A stretch of 53,065 nt of DNA from SXRF01 sp964624555. Lineage in GTDB: Bacteria; Pseudomonadota; Alphaproteobacteria; Rickettsiales; SXRF01. Shown piece after piece: positions 8,392 through 15,876 of this stretch (its first letter is position 1; every line of letters starts with the position of its first letter). Location: contig CAZUXB010000011.1 in assembly GCA_964624555.1 (NCBI GenBank), forward strand, positions 1 to 53,065. The letters are read 5' to 3'. The notes under the pieces were generated by a model. It had not been told where the DNA came from, did not search any database, and worked only from the letters and a program-made list of their open reading frames with translations. A program made the position numbers and the translations under genes.

Positions 8392-9156
8392 CTAATCCTT
8401 ATGACATTGTTTTTTGCTTAAATCCAAAGATTCGTTACGCGCCTTGATAGCAGTTTTTACTGCAGCCGAACGGTGTTGGGTATAGATACTGCGCATGCTC
8501 ACATAAGGATCCAATGAATTGTTATAAATATCATTGAGAACCTTCATATTACGGTGGCGTGTGTCTATAGTTTTTACGCCAGCGACGCTGTAAAGTACGG
8601 CATTATCAGCATAGGTGACAGGGGCACTAAACACATCACCAGCGAAACCTATGCCATCACGCACCGAAGTAGGGCCAAAGAAAGGCAGGACAACATACGC
8701 GCCAGAGTCAGCGCCATAGATAGCCATGGTATCACCCAGTCCGGTTGCACGTTCTTTCAGGCCTACAGCCGTTGCCGCATCAAACAGCCCGCCAACACCG
8801 ACTGTAGAGTTGATCACAAAGCGCCACAACGCGCTGAAAGTATTCCTGGCATCGGCCTGCAATATGGAGTTAACGATAGTCGTAGGCTCTTTTATGTTGT
8901 CAACAGCATTGGAAACCATTTCCTGACCTTTGGCAGGCATTATCGCTTCATAGCCTTCGGTCAGCGGTTTTACTATAACACCGTCAACCGCATAGTTGAA
9001 CTGGAAGATGGCCCGGTTCAGCGGCTCAATAGGATCATATTCAGTATTGCCATATTTGTCACCGGGGCTTTTAGGGGTGCTGCAGGCCGACAGAAGTGCT
9101 ATACACACCAGGCCAACGAATTTAGGGCTCATTCTTTTTGTGGTGTTGCTATCCAT
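8392..9156 (-). CDS. mlaA: Outer-membrane lipoprotein MlaA (VacJ)
   Basis: A 254-residue VacJ/MlaA lipoprotein that removes surface phospholipids from the outer membrane and hands them to MlaC. The N-terminus is a lipoprotein signal with lipobox LLSAC (Cys25). The family core is YDPIEPLNRAIFQFNYAVD, GLGDTMAIYG, VLPFFGPTSVRDG and YTQHRSAAVKTAIK. It is transcribed with mlaC and is divergent from metF. The 135-base spacer to its right is AT-rich and presumably carries both promoters. Confidence 0.93.
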   Translation of the reverse strand: MDSNTTKRMSPKFVGLVCIALLSACSTPKSPGDKYGNTEYDPIEPLNRAIFQFNYAVDGVIVKPLTEGYEAIMPAKGQEMVSNAVDNIKEPTTIVNSILQADARNTFSALWRFVINSTVGVGGLFDAATAVGLKERATGLGDTMAIYGADSGAYVVLPFFGPTSVRDGIGFAGDVFSAPVTYADNAVLYSVAGVKTIDTRHRNMKVLNDIYNNSLDPYVSMRSIYTQHRSAAVKTAIKARNESLDLSKKQCHKD

Positions 9157-9370
9157 ATCTGCATCCTATCCTTTTGCAATGAAAATACAATTAATAACAT
9201 TAACTTACATGTAAAATGTTAAGCAAACATGAATTTTAAACATAATTTTATCATGTTGTTTAATCTTCTTGACTTGAGCACGCAATGACGTTTTGTTACG
9301 GAGCATAAATAAGCGTGATTTGTTGCATAGTTGCCACAGATTCAGTGGTCAGGGGAAAAAAGGGTTGTTA

Positions 9371-10249
9371 ATGGTTACACAGCTAGAGCAGGTTTTTACT
9401 GGAAATATCCCATCGGTTTCGTTCGAATTTTTTCCGCCCAAAACCGAGGAAATGGAAAAAAAACTGTGGGAAGCCATAGTGCAGTTGGAAAAGCTGAGGC
9501 CCGGCTTTGTTTCTGTGACCTATGGGGCAGGGGGCAGCACCCGTGAGCGTACCCACCATACCGTAAAACGCATGGTGCAGGAAACCAGCCTCAAGCCCGC
9601 TGCCCATCTTACCTGTGTTGCGGCCAGCCGGCAGGAAGTTGATGAGGTGGCCAGTTCCTATTGGCAGGCAGGTGTGCGCCATATAGTTGCCTTGCGTGGT
9701 GACCCGCCAAACGGCGCTGCCGGTTACACGCCGCACCCCGATGGCTACCAATATTCATGTGAGCTGGTAGCCGGGCTTAAAAAAATTGCCGATTTTGAAA
9801 TAACTGTTGCCGCCTTTCCGGAAAAACACCCGGACTCGGTAAGTTTTGAAGCCGATATAGAGTATTTGAAAAAGAAAATAGATGCCGGGGCAACACGCGC
9901 CATCACCCAGTATTTTTTCGATGTCGAGAATTATTTCCGCTATATGGAACGGGTGCGGGGGGCAGGCATAACCATTCCGGTAGTGCCGGGTATACTGCCG
10001 GTGGGTAATGTGGCGCAGGTGAAAAAATTCAGCGCCATGTGCGGTGCGAGCGTTCCTGCCTGGCTGGATAAATTATTCGAAGGCTTGGATAACGACCCTA
10101 TCACACGCAACCTTGTGGCTGTAACGGTAGCCAGTGAACAGTGTCGCAGGCTTATGGAGTTTGGTTGCGAGCATTTGCATTTCTACACGCTTAACCGTGC
10201 CGATCTCACCGCTGCCATATGCCGGCTATTGGGGATAAAGGGGCAGTAA
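9371..10249 (+). CDS. metF: 5,10-methylenetetrahydrofolate reductase
   Basis: A 292-residue FAD enzyme that reduces methylene-THF to methyl-THF for methionine synthesis. Family blocks are PSVSFEFFPPKTEEME, VSVTYGAGGSTRERTH, AHLTCVAASRQEV, VALRGDPPNG, AAFPEKHPDS, ITQYFFDVENYFRY and HFYTLNRADL. The ATG at 9371 was chosen over an upstream TTG at 9293, because homologues start close to PSVSFEFFPPKT and a purine-rich AAAAAAGGG lies just before it. It stands alone, with no methionine synthase or ArsR-type regulator beside it. A terminator follows directly. Confidence 0.95.
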   Translation: MVTQLEQVFTGNIPSVSFEFFPPKTEEMEKKLWEAIVQLEKLRPGFVSVTYGAGGSTRERTHHTVKRMVQETSLKPAAHLTCVAASRQEVDEVASSYWQAGVRHIVALRGDPPNGAAGYTPHPDGYQYSCELVAGLKKIADFEITVAAFPEKHPDSVSFEADIEYLKKKIDAGATRAITQYFFDVENYFRYMERVRGAGITIPVVPGILPVGNVAQVKKFSAMCGASVPAWLDKLFEGLDNDPITRNLVAVTVASEQCRRLMEFGCEHLHFYTLNRADLTAAICRLLGIKGQ

Positions 10250-10255
10250 AAAATC

Positions 10256-10280
10256 GGGAAATTTAGCTTCCCCTTTTTTT
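10256..10280. terminator. Rho-independent terminator, metF / convergent gene
   Basis: Stem GGGAA / TTCCC with a 7-nt loop, followed by a T-run and preceded by an A-run, so it could act on both strands. It lies between metF and the convergent Ala-rich gene. Confidence 0.7.
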
Positions 10281-10298
10281 AAATGAGTTTACGTTATA

Positions 10299-10796
10299 CT
10301 ATCTCTTGAAGAAATCCAGTATGCCGCCAGAACCCTTTTTCCCATCAGCACTAGCTTCTTTATTATTTTGCCCAAAAACTTTGTAAGCAGTTGGTAATGG
10401 TTCAGGTAATTCTCCCAAATGCTCCACTCCACATTTATCGTCAGCAACTGCCTTGCCGATTTTGTTATATGCAGTAACTTGTGGACCACCTGATGTAATT
10501 AATTTAGCGACTGCTCCGCCAAAGAACAGGCCAGCAACCCCAGTGACAGCCTGCGATTGAGCGCCACCCTTTAAAGCGCTATCTTCTAACGGCTCCAGCT
10601 TGGCTGCGGCCATTATCCGCTTGGCAAGAGCATCTTTATCTGGGCAGCTTTCGTCTGCTTGGGGCGCCGCTGGGGCACTTGCTGCTGCCGCTGGCGCACT
10701 TGCTGCTGCTGCGGGTTCTGCCGCTTTTGGCGCTTCTGCCGGTGCACTAGCTGCTGATGCTGGTCTTTCTGCTACTGCTTCTGCTGTATCGGCCAT
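10299..10796 (-). CDS. Hypothetical Ala/Pro-rich protein
   Basis: I do not recognise this 165-residue protein. Residues 1-50 are an Ala/Pro/Glu low-complexity tract with repeats of the form AAASAPA. Residues 55-95 include a small glycine-rich hydrophobic stretch (VAGLFFGGAVAKLI) that could be a membrane or lipid-associating segment. Two cysteines (SCPDKD, DKCGVE) might pair. The tail is Gly/Lys-rich and ends ILDFFKR. There is no clear signal peptide. A strong AAGGAGA ribosome site six bases before the ATG supports it as a real gene. It is a single-gene unit, convergent with metF. Confidence 0.75.
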   Translation of the reverse strand: MADTAEAVAERPASAASAPAEAPKAAEPAAAASAPAAAASAPAAPQADESCPDKDALAKRIMAAAKLEPLEDSALKGGAQSQAVTGVAGLFFGGAVAKLITSGGPQVTAYNKIGKAVADDKCGVEHLGELPEPLPTAYKVFGQNNKEASADGKKGSGGILDFFKR

Positions 10797-10877
10797 GATA
10801 TTCTCCTTATAAGTGATAATATGGTATAAATTTAGTTGCTAATTAGATTCCTAGTTTGCGGATAATGCAACCGGAAA

Positions 10878-10917
10878 ATTGATATCATTAATAACAGTGG
10901 GGATTATTAATATCAAT
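10878..10917. repeat. Imperfect inverted repeat in the intergenic region
   Basis: Arms beginning ATTGATAT and ending ATATCAAT, with a TTATTAA core and a three-base bulge, flank a G-rich loop. The 252-base spacer 10797-11048 shows nothing else clear; this could be an operator or terminator-like hairpin. Confidence 0.45.
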
Positions 10918-11048
10918 TAATTATTGGGCAGTTTTTATGAAGTTTTTGTGACAGCGCAATGCGAACCATGCCAGAAAACCACCATTTTTTGGCATAGTAT
11001 AGCTATATAAATCAAGATGATAACCATGGTAAGAAATAGTGCTATAAC

Positions 11049-11711
11049 TTAGTGCACACGTTCGAGCTTTATCACCACACGCTCGTTCTTTTCCCGGTTG
11101 GCGACTATGCCATTACCGTTCATGTCCAGGTTAGGCACTTTGGGCTGGGAATCGGCCATGCCTACGGCCTTGATGTCCTGTGGTTTTATGCCATTTTCAA
11201 TAAACACCCTTACCATGCGGGCGGCGCGGGCGCTGGATAGCTCCCAGTTGGTGGGGTAGAGGCCGCTCTGGGGCGTGGCGTCGCTGGTATGGCCTTCGAC
11301 CACTATGCGGTAATCAATGAAATCAATGGTTTTGAGCGATTTTATAATTTCAACTATCAGCGGTATCTTTTCTTTGTTCAGTTCGGCAATAAAGGGCTGG
11401 AAAAAAGTGGCGCTGGACATTTCCATCTGGATGGCATCATTATTATGTTCTATGGTGATCTCGCGGAATGATTTGTTGTTTTCCACTACGCCCTGTAGCT
11501 GGCGGATAACACCATCGAAAGGGGTGACGAGGTCAACAGTGCCGAATTTCCCGCCCATGCCGCTGCTTAACATTGAAATTCGTTCCTTGCGCGGTTCTGA
11601 TACCGATACGAAGATAATGAAAAAGCACATGAGCAGGGTTATCATATCGGCGTAGCTCATCAGCCATGAATCAACATTTTCTTCAGGGAATATTTTGCGT
11701 GGAGGGATCAT
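11049..11711 (-). CDS. motB: Flagellar motor stator protein MotB
   Basis: A 220-residue MotB. The single N-terminal membrane helix (SYADMITLLMCFFIIFVSVS) contains the essential proton-binding aspartate (Asp22). The C-terminal OmpA-like peptidoglycan-binding domain is seen in VVEGHTSDATPQSG, ELSSARAARMVRVFIENG and AVGMADSQP. It anchors the stator to the cell wall. It is translated with motA through a 4-base ATGA overlap. The protein is short for a MotB, with a brief linker. The last bases of the gene code for VIKLERVH. Confidence 0.93.
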   Translation of the reverse strand: MIPPRKIFPEENVDSWLMSYADMITLLMCFFIIFVSVSEPRKERISMLSSGMGGKFGTVDLVTPFDGVIRQLQGVVENNKSFREITIEHNNDAIQMEMSSATFFQPFIAELNKEKIPLIVEIIKSLKTIDFIDYRIVVEGHTSDATPQSGLYPTNWELSSARAARMVRVFIENGIKPQDIKAVGMADSQPKVPNLDMNGNGIVANREKNERVVIKLERVH

Positions 11712-12550
11712 GGCTGCTCTTTTCCTTCCAGGTCAGATTTTTTAAGATAATCGTCAAGGTTGAAATGCTGTGATGGGTCAAGGAAACTGTTGAGTTTATC
11801 CTGCATGAAACGCGGGTTCTGTTTTTCCGAAAGCAGCACCAGACCTTCGGTCATCATATAGTTGCGAAAGCGCATTACATCTTCCTTCTGCATCAGCTTA
11901 TCGGCAGCAGGCAGGCAGAACAGGCGGGCCACGATAATGCCATAAAGTGTGGCCAGAAGGGCAACGGCAAGCCCAAGCCCGATACGTGACATATCGCCCT
12001 GTATATTCTGGAGCATTATGACCATCCCCACCAGTGTACCAACCATCCCGAAAGCCGGTGCGGTGGAGGCCATGTTCTTAAGCACTATAACCGGCGATAT
12101 GCTGCGTTCAAATTCAGCTTCAACGGCGGTGTTCATCATTTTGCGGATATTTTCCGGGTCGTAGCCGGTAATAACCAGGTCAATACCATAGCGCAGGAGT
12201 GGTTCGCGTATTTTGGCGCCAACTTCACCTTCCAGCCCGGCAAAGCCTTTGGCCTGCACCAGATATGCCCATTTTATAAGGCGCATTATCTCGGCATTAA
12301 GCCCCTCACGGGTGGCTTTGGGCTTTTTTATCATATGCAGGATCGCCTCAAAAGCCAGAATAACCGAATTGGCATTGTAGCTCATAAAAGCGTTGGCAAT
12401 CGTGCCGCCAATAACAATCAGGAAGCCTTCAACGCTGATGAAGGACAGGTAGTTGTCGGTGCCATGCATTATGGCGCCAATGACCAGCGCGAAGCCGAAA
12501 AAGGTGCCGGCAACGGTGGCAAGGGACATTGATTTTACAACTTGTTTCAT
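11708..12550 (-). CDS. motA: Flagellar motor stator protein MotA
   Basis: A 280-residue MotA/PomA-type stator subunit that forms the ion channel with MotB and pushes on the rotor FliG. Four membrane segments are visible: about residues 9-28, 36-55, the PAFGMVGTLVGMVIML helix with its conserved proline, and LGLAVALLATLYGIIVARLF. The charged cytoplasmic loop lies between helices 2 and 3. Together with the che operon it shows the cell swims, although no flagellar structural genes are in this window. The region upstream of its start holds an octad-unit inverted repeat and probably the promoter. Confidence 0.93.
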   Translation of the reverse strand: MKQVVKSMSLATVAGTFFGFALVIGAIMHGTDNYLSFISVEGFLIVIGGTIANAFMSYNANSVILAFEAILHMIKKPKATREGLNAEIMRLIKWAYLVQAKGFAGLEGEVGAKIREPLLRYGIDLVITGYDPENIRKMMNTAVEAEFERSISPVIVLKNMASTAPAFGMVGTLVGMVIMLQNIQGDMSRIGLGLAVALLATLYGIIVARLFCLPAADKLMQKEDVMRFRNYMMTEGLVLLSEKQNPRFMQDKLNSFLDPSQHFNLDDYLKKSDLEGKEQP

Positions 12551-12557
12551 AACGCGC

Positions 12558-12647
12558 GATGAATTGATTATTAGATGATTGGATGATTAAATTTTTTCTG
12601 CTATATCTGTTTTTTTAATTATCCAGTCATCTAGTAATCTAATCATC
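12558..12647. repeat. Octad-unit inverted repeat in motA / hydrolase divergent region
   Basis: Arms 12558-12590 and 12615-12647 (33 nt, about six or seven mismatches) are composed of variable 8-nt units such as GATGATTA. They fill most of the 142-base divergent spacer, so they sit where the motA promoter must be. Confidence 0.75.
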
Positions 12648-12692
12648 TTTCGTTAACAAACTGCCAACAAAACACTAAGAAACCGTTTCTTT

Positions 12693-13460
12693 ATGATGAA
12701 AAAGCCAGCATTTATGCCAAAAATTGGTATTACCCTCGATTATGAAGACACTCCTACCTACTCAAAAAAGCCGTGGTATGCCCTGCGTGAAAATTATTGT
12801 TCGGCAGTGAGTTCTTTGGGAGCTTTGCCGTTACCGTTGCCGCATGAGGTTGATAAAGCAGAGCAATATCTTAACCTTATAGATGGGCTTATAATAACTG
12901 GCGGGGCCTTTGACGTTTCTCCGGAACTTTATGGTGTTAATGAAAAGCACGATACGGTAATAACCAAAGATAAACGCACAAAATTTGAATTTGCGATGAC
13001 GCGGGGGGCAATTGAACGCAAAATTCCAATTCTGGGAATTTGTGGTGGTGAACAACTACTCAATGTGGTGCTTGGCGGAACGCTGATACAGCATATTCCA
13101 GACAGCATAAAAAATGCGCTTGAACATGAACAGAAAAATCCGCGCGATGAGCCGGGGCATGTCGTAAAAATAGCCACCGGAAGTTTGCTCGCCCAAATTG
13201 TTGGCGTTAGTGAAATGAATGTTAACACCGCCCACCATCAGGCCATAGACAGGCCAGCGCCGGGAACCGTGGTGAATGCAACCGCCAGCGATGGAGTAAT
13301 AGAAGGCCTCGAACTCCCATCACACCCATTCTGCCTTGGTGTGCAGTGGCACCCGGAATATCATGTCGATGCTGGAGATACAAAAATTTTTGCGGAATTT
13401 TTAAAAGCTTGTGCGACTTATCGTCATTCCCGCGAAGGCGGGAATCTCTGTAACGTCTAG
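12693..13460 (+). CDS. Class I glutamine-amidotransferase-like hydrolase (peptidase C26, PuuD type)
   Basis: A 255-residue peptidase C26 protein, related to gamma-glutamyl-GABA hydrolase PuuD of putrescine breakdown. The nucleophile is Cys117 in ILGICGGEQLLNV, and the His and Glu of the triad are in GVQWHPEYHV. DGLIITGGAFDVSPELYG is the family glycine motif. No other putrescine gene is near, so the substrate is open. The C-terminal RHSREGGNLCNV is coded by a dispersed ATTCCCGC-type repeat that has run into the 3' end. The natural end was probably at about FLKACATY. Confidence 0.85.
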   Translation: MMKKPAFMPKIGITLDYEDTPTYSKKPWYALRENYCSAVSSLGALPLPLPHEVDKAEQYLNLIDGLIITGGAFDVSPELYGVNEKHDTVITKDKRTKFEFAMTRGAIERKIPILGICGGEQLLNVVLGGTLIQHIPDSIKNALEHEQKNPRDEPGHVVKIATGSLLAQIVGVSEMNVNTAHHQAIDRPAPGTVVNATASDGVIEGLELPSHPFCLGVQWHPEYHVDAGDTKIFAEFLKACATYRHSREGGNLCNV

Positions 13461-13500
13461 CACAAGAGGATAAAAGGATTCCCGCCTTCGCGGGAATGAC
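13423..13500. repeat. Inverted pair of ATTCCCGC-type repeats (dRS3-like)
   Basis: Perfect 24-nt inverted copies lie at 13423-13446 and 13477-13500. Each holds the smaller palindrome ATTCCCGCNNNNGCGGGAAT-type core. The left copy is inside the hydrolase gene and sets its last codons. Repeats with an ATTCCC...GGGAAT plan are common dispersed elements, for example dRS3 in Neisseria. Confidence 0.9.
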
Positions 13501-13520
13501 AAGGAAGTACAGGAAAAAAA

Positions 13521-13712
13521 ATGCTAGAGATTCTAAGTTTGGCAGAGTTATTGAAATTTTGGCGTCTCTTATTCTGCGTTTCCATGTCCGTAATTTGCAT
13601 GTTGTTATTTCAACTATCTTGGCTGCCTATCCTTTTAGGATTTATAGTTGGTACTTTTTGGGAATTAACTAACAAAAAGAAAAATGAATTTAATGAAAAA
13701 CGAAACCAATAA
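13521..13712 (+). CDS. Small membrane protein, hypothetical
   Basis: A 63-residue frame with two probable membrane helices (FWRLLFCVSMSVICMLLF and SWLPILLGFIVGTFWEL) and a Lys/Asn/Glu-rich cytoplasmic tail. A GGAA-rich stretch precedes the ATG, although its spacing is loose. It overlaps the start of the pseudouridine synthase gene by 29 bases, which suggests coupling. I do not recognise a family. It could be a chance frame. Confidence 0.5.
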   Translation: MLEILSLAELLKFWRLLFCVSMSVICMLLFQLSWLPILLGFIVGTFWELTNKKKNEFNEKRNQ

Positions 13713-14451
13713 AACAACCTCAGAATTTTTTGGTGAACGCCTCGCCAAACGCATCGCCGCGGCAGGGCTGTGTTCGCGTCGGGAAGCTGAGCAGTGGATA
13801 GCGGCAGGGCGGGTGAAGGTGAATGGTAAAAAAGTCCTCTCCCCTGCGCTTAATGTCAGCGAAAAAGATGCCGTAGTGGTGGACGGAAAACTGTTGCAGG
13901 AAAAAGAACCAACTCGTCTGTGGCTCTACCATAAACCCGCTGGTCTGGTTACTACCCATAAAGACCCGGAAGGGCGCAAAACTGTTTTTGAATCTCTGCC
14001 CAAAAACCTGCCGCGGGTGATTTCGGTTGGCCGTCTTGACCTGAATTCAGAAGGTTTGTTGCTTCTTACCAATGATGGTGACCTTGCCCGAAAACTTGAA
14101 CTTCCGGCAACCGGATGGATACGCCGTTACCGTGTGCGCGCTTACGGCGGTATTACGCCGTCAATGCTGGAAGGTATGAAAAAAGGCGTTACGGTGGATG
14201 GGATTGGTTACGGTAGTGTTGATGTGGTATTGGATAGCCAGAAGGGGAACAATAGCTGGCTAACGGTCAGTTTGCGTGAAGGGAAAAACCGTGAGATACG
14301 CAAAATATTTGAACATTATGGGTGTAGTGTGAACCGCCTGCTCCGCCTTTCTTACGGCCCGTTCCAACTGGGCAGCCTTGCTAAAGGTGAAGTGAAGGAA
14401 GTGACTGGGAAGGTACTAAATTCTTTTATAGGCGTAAATCGTAAGACGTAA
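13684..14451 (+). CDS. rluB: RluB/RsuA-family pseudouridine synthase
   Basis: A 255-residue rRNA pseudouridine synthase of the RsuA/RluB/RluE/RluF family. It has an N-terminal S4 RNA-binding domain (RLAKRIAAAGLCSRREAEQWI) followed by the catalytic domain, with the nucleophilic Asp119 in SVGRLDLNSEGLLLLTNDG and GKNREIRKIFEHYG near the C-terminus. Length and S4 domain fit RluB (23S U2605) best, but the exact site is inferred. The start could also be the ATG three codons on, at 13693. The stop codon lies in a palindrome shared with the rsmD leader. Confidence 0.85.
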   Translation: MNLMKNETNKTTSEFFGERLAKRIAAAGLCSRREAEQWIAAGRVKVNGKKVLSPALNVSEKDAVVVDGKLLQEKEPTRLWLYHKPAGLVTTHKDPEGRKTVFESLPKNLPRVISVGRLDLNSEGLLLLTNDGDLARKLELPATGWIRRYRVRAYGGITPSMLEGMKKGVTVDGIGYGSVDVVLDSQKGNNSWLTVSLREGKNREIRKIFEHYGCSVNRLLRLSYGPFQLGSLAKGEVKEVTGKVLNSFIGVNRKT

Positions 14452-14464
14452 AACGTTTTACGTC
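14445..14464. repeat. Perfect 20-nt palindrome between rluB and rsmD
   Basis: GACGTAAAACGTTTTACGTC is a perfect palindrome that includes the rluB stop. It is flanked on the left by further CGTAAA-type 7-nt units (from 14432), so it fits the short-unit plan of the other palindromes. Confidence 0.7.
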
Positions 14465-14484
14465 ATGCGCTTAACGAGGTTAAA

Positions 14485-15042
14485 ATGCGAATAGTTGCAG
14501 GCAAACACAAAGGTCGGAAAATAGAATTGCTCAAGGATAATGGCGGTATCATTCGCCCTACCTCGGAATTTGCGCGGGAAGCCATTTTTAATATTCTCAG
14601 CCACAGGAAGGACGGGCGTGGGTTTGTTGGTAAAAATGTGCTGGATGCGTTCTGCGGTACTGGTGCTTTTGGACTTGAAGCATTATCCAGGGGGGCGGCA
14701 CACGTAACCTTTATTGATAATTCACGTGAGGCTCTAACCAGCGCGCGCCATAATGCGCAGCGGATGAATGAGCTGGGCAATGTAGATTTTCTACAAACAA
14801 ATGCGACAAAAATCGGGATGGCACGGAAAAAATATTCCCTCATATTTATCGATCCTCCCTATTTTGATAATTTAATTCCGCCAACCCTGTTGGCTTTGCA
14901 TAATTTTGGCTGGACAGAAGATGATGCCCTGCTGGTAATTGAGCACGACAGCAAAGAAACCGTGGAAATTCCCGCGATGTTTGAAGTCATCGACCAGCGC
15001 AGATATGGCAGGGCGATGATCGAGCTGTTGATACCTGTTTAG
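14485..15042 (+). CDS. rsmD: 16S rRNA (guanine966-N2)-methyltransferase
   Basis: A 185-residue Rossmann SAM methyltransferase that modifies G966 of 16S rRNA. It shows MRIVAGKHKGRKIE, RPTSEFAREAIFNIL, the SAM motif VLDAFCGTGAFGLEALSRGA, and the catalytic DPPY motif in LIFIDPPYFD. The start is standard for the family. It follows the pseudouridine synthase by 33 bases, so two rRNA-modifying genes are paired. The 167 bases after it are AT-rich and hold the likely che operon promoter. Confidence 0.93.
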   Translation: MRIVAGKHKGRKIELLKDNGGIIRPTSEFAREAIFNILSHRKDGRGFVGKNVLDAFCGTGAFGLEALSRGAAHVTFIDNSREALTSARHNAQRMNELGNVDFLQTNATKIGMARKKYSLIFIDPPYFDNLIPPTLLALHNFGWTEDDALLVIEHDSKETVEIPAMFEVIDQRRYGRAMIELLIPV

Positions 15043-15209
15043 TTGGTATAGTTTGATCCGGGCGCGGTTTCTCAGTTTACTATCAACTGGATTTTTGTAG
15101 TGAGTGCTTTTTTAGTACGAAGTCAACTTTATTATTGCAACTATTCATATTTTATGTATTTATTCAATCAATTATTAATTGCATTATATAATTCATTGGA
15201 TATTCATAA

Positions 15210-15518
15210 ATGGCATCAGATATTGCAGATAATACCGAAGCATTTGTCCTTCCTCAGGTCATGAATATTGAAACTATTGAAGATGTTATCACTAAATTAA
15301 AAACAGAATTGCTCCAGCGCCGTAAGGTTATGGTGCTGGATGCCTCTAAGGTGGAGAACATCACAACCGTTGGTTTGCAGTGCATAGTGGCACTGGACAA
15401 AACCTTGTCGGCTGTTGGCTCAGCTTTTTTTATCAAAGATGAGAGTGACTCCTTTACCGCTGCTTTCACGGATGCTGGTTTGGGGAACCTAATAAGTGGG
15501 AGAAAATATAATGGCTAA
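15210..15518 (+). CDS. STAS-domain protein of the chemotaxis operon
   Basis: A 102-residue single STAS domain (anti-sigma-factor-antagonist fold). The phosphorylatable-site segment MVLDASKVENITTVGLQCIVALDK follows the SpoIIAA pattern, although the usual D-S pair reads N-I-T-T-V. It is the first gene of the che operon, and its stop overlaps the cheY start by 8 bases. Such small STAS genes head several alphaproteobacterial che operons. Their role is not settled, and a link to signal input or motility output is inference. Confidence 0.8.
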   Translation: MASDIADNTEAFVLPQVMNIETIEDVITKLKTELLQRRKVMVLDASKVENITTVGLQCIVALDKTLSAVGSAFFIKDESDSFTAAFTDAGLGNLISGRKYNG

Positions 15519-15876
15519 AAAAGTTCTGACCGTAGATGATTCCAAAAGCATGCGCGAAATGGTGGCGTTTACACTTAAAAGTGCCGGTTACGAGGTGGTG
15601 GAAGCAGAAGATGGGAATGCTGCTCTTGCGGCAATTGCTGGGTTGAAGGTAGATGCTGTTATCACTGATCTGAACATGCCGAACATGAATGGGTTTGAGT
15701 TGATCCGTAGTTTGCGGGCTGACCCTGTTTATAAATTCACCCCTATATTGATGCTAACAACCGAGGGCGACTCCGCGAAAAAAGAGGAGGGAAAATCCTC
15801 CGGCGCAACTGGTTGGATAGTAAAACCTTTTAATCCGGAAAAACTGATTGAAGTTATAAAGAGGGTATGCCCGTGA
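15511..15876 (+). CDS. cheY: Chemotaxis response regulator CheY
   Basis: A 121-residue single receiver domain. It is phosphorylated by CheA at Asp53 (VITDLNMPNMNG) and acts on the flagellar switch, or serves as a phosphate sink. The acidic pair DD at residues 9-10, Thr83/84 and Lys105 (VKPF) are all present. The ATG at 15511 was chosen for its GGGAG ribosome site and homology, rather than a GTG fifteen bases earlier. Its last 10 bases overlap cheA. Confidence 0.95.
   Translation: MAKKVLTVDDSKSMREMVAFTLKSAGYEVVEAEDGNAALAAIAGLKVDAVITDLNMPNMNGFELIRSLRADPVYKFTPILMLTTEGDSAKKEEGKSSGATGWIVKPFNPEKLIEVIKRVCP

Noticed and set aside
8554..9222. A 222-residue plus-strand frame opposite mlaA
   Set aside because: It lies fully antisense to mlaA, which has a lipobox and family motifs. 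No protein-like features were seen.
9269..9298. Sigma-70 promoter for metF (TTGACT, 17-base spacer, TTTGTT)
   Set aside because: The -10 box matches at only half its positions; too weak to report as a feature.
13423..13500. CRISPR-like pair of repeats
   Set aside because: Only two copies, inverted rather than direct, with a 30-base spacer and no cas genes.
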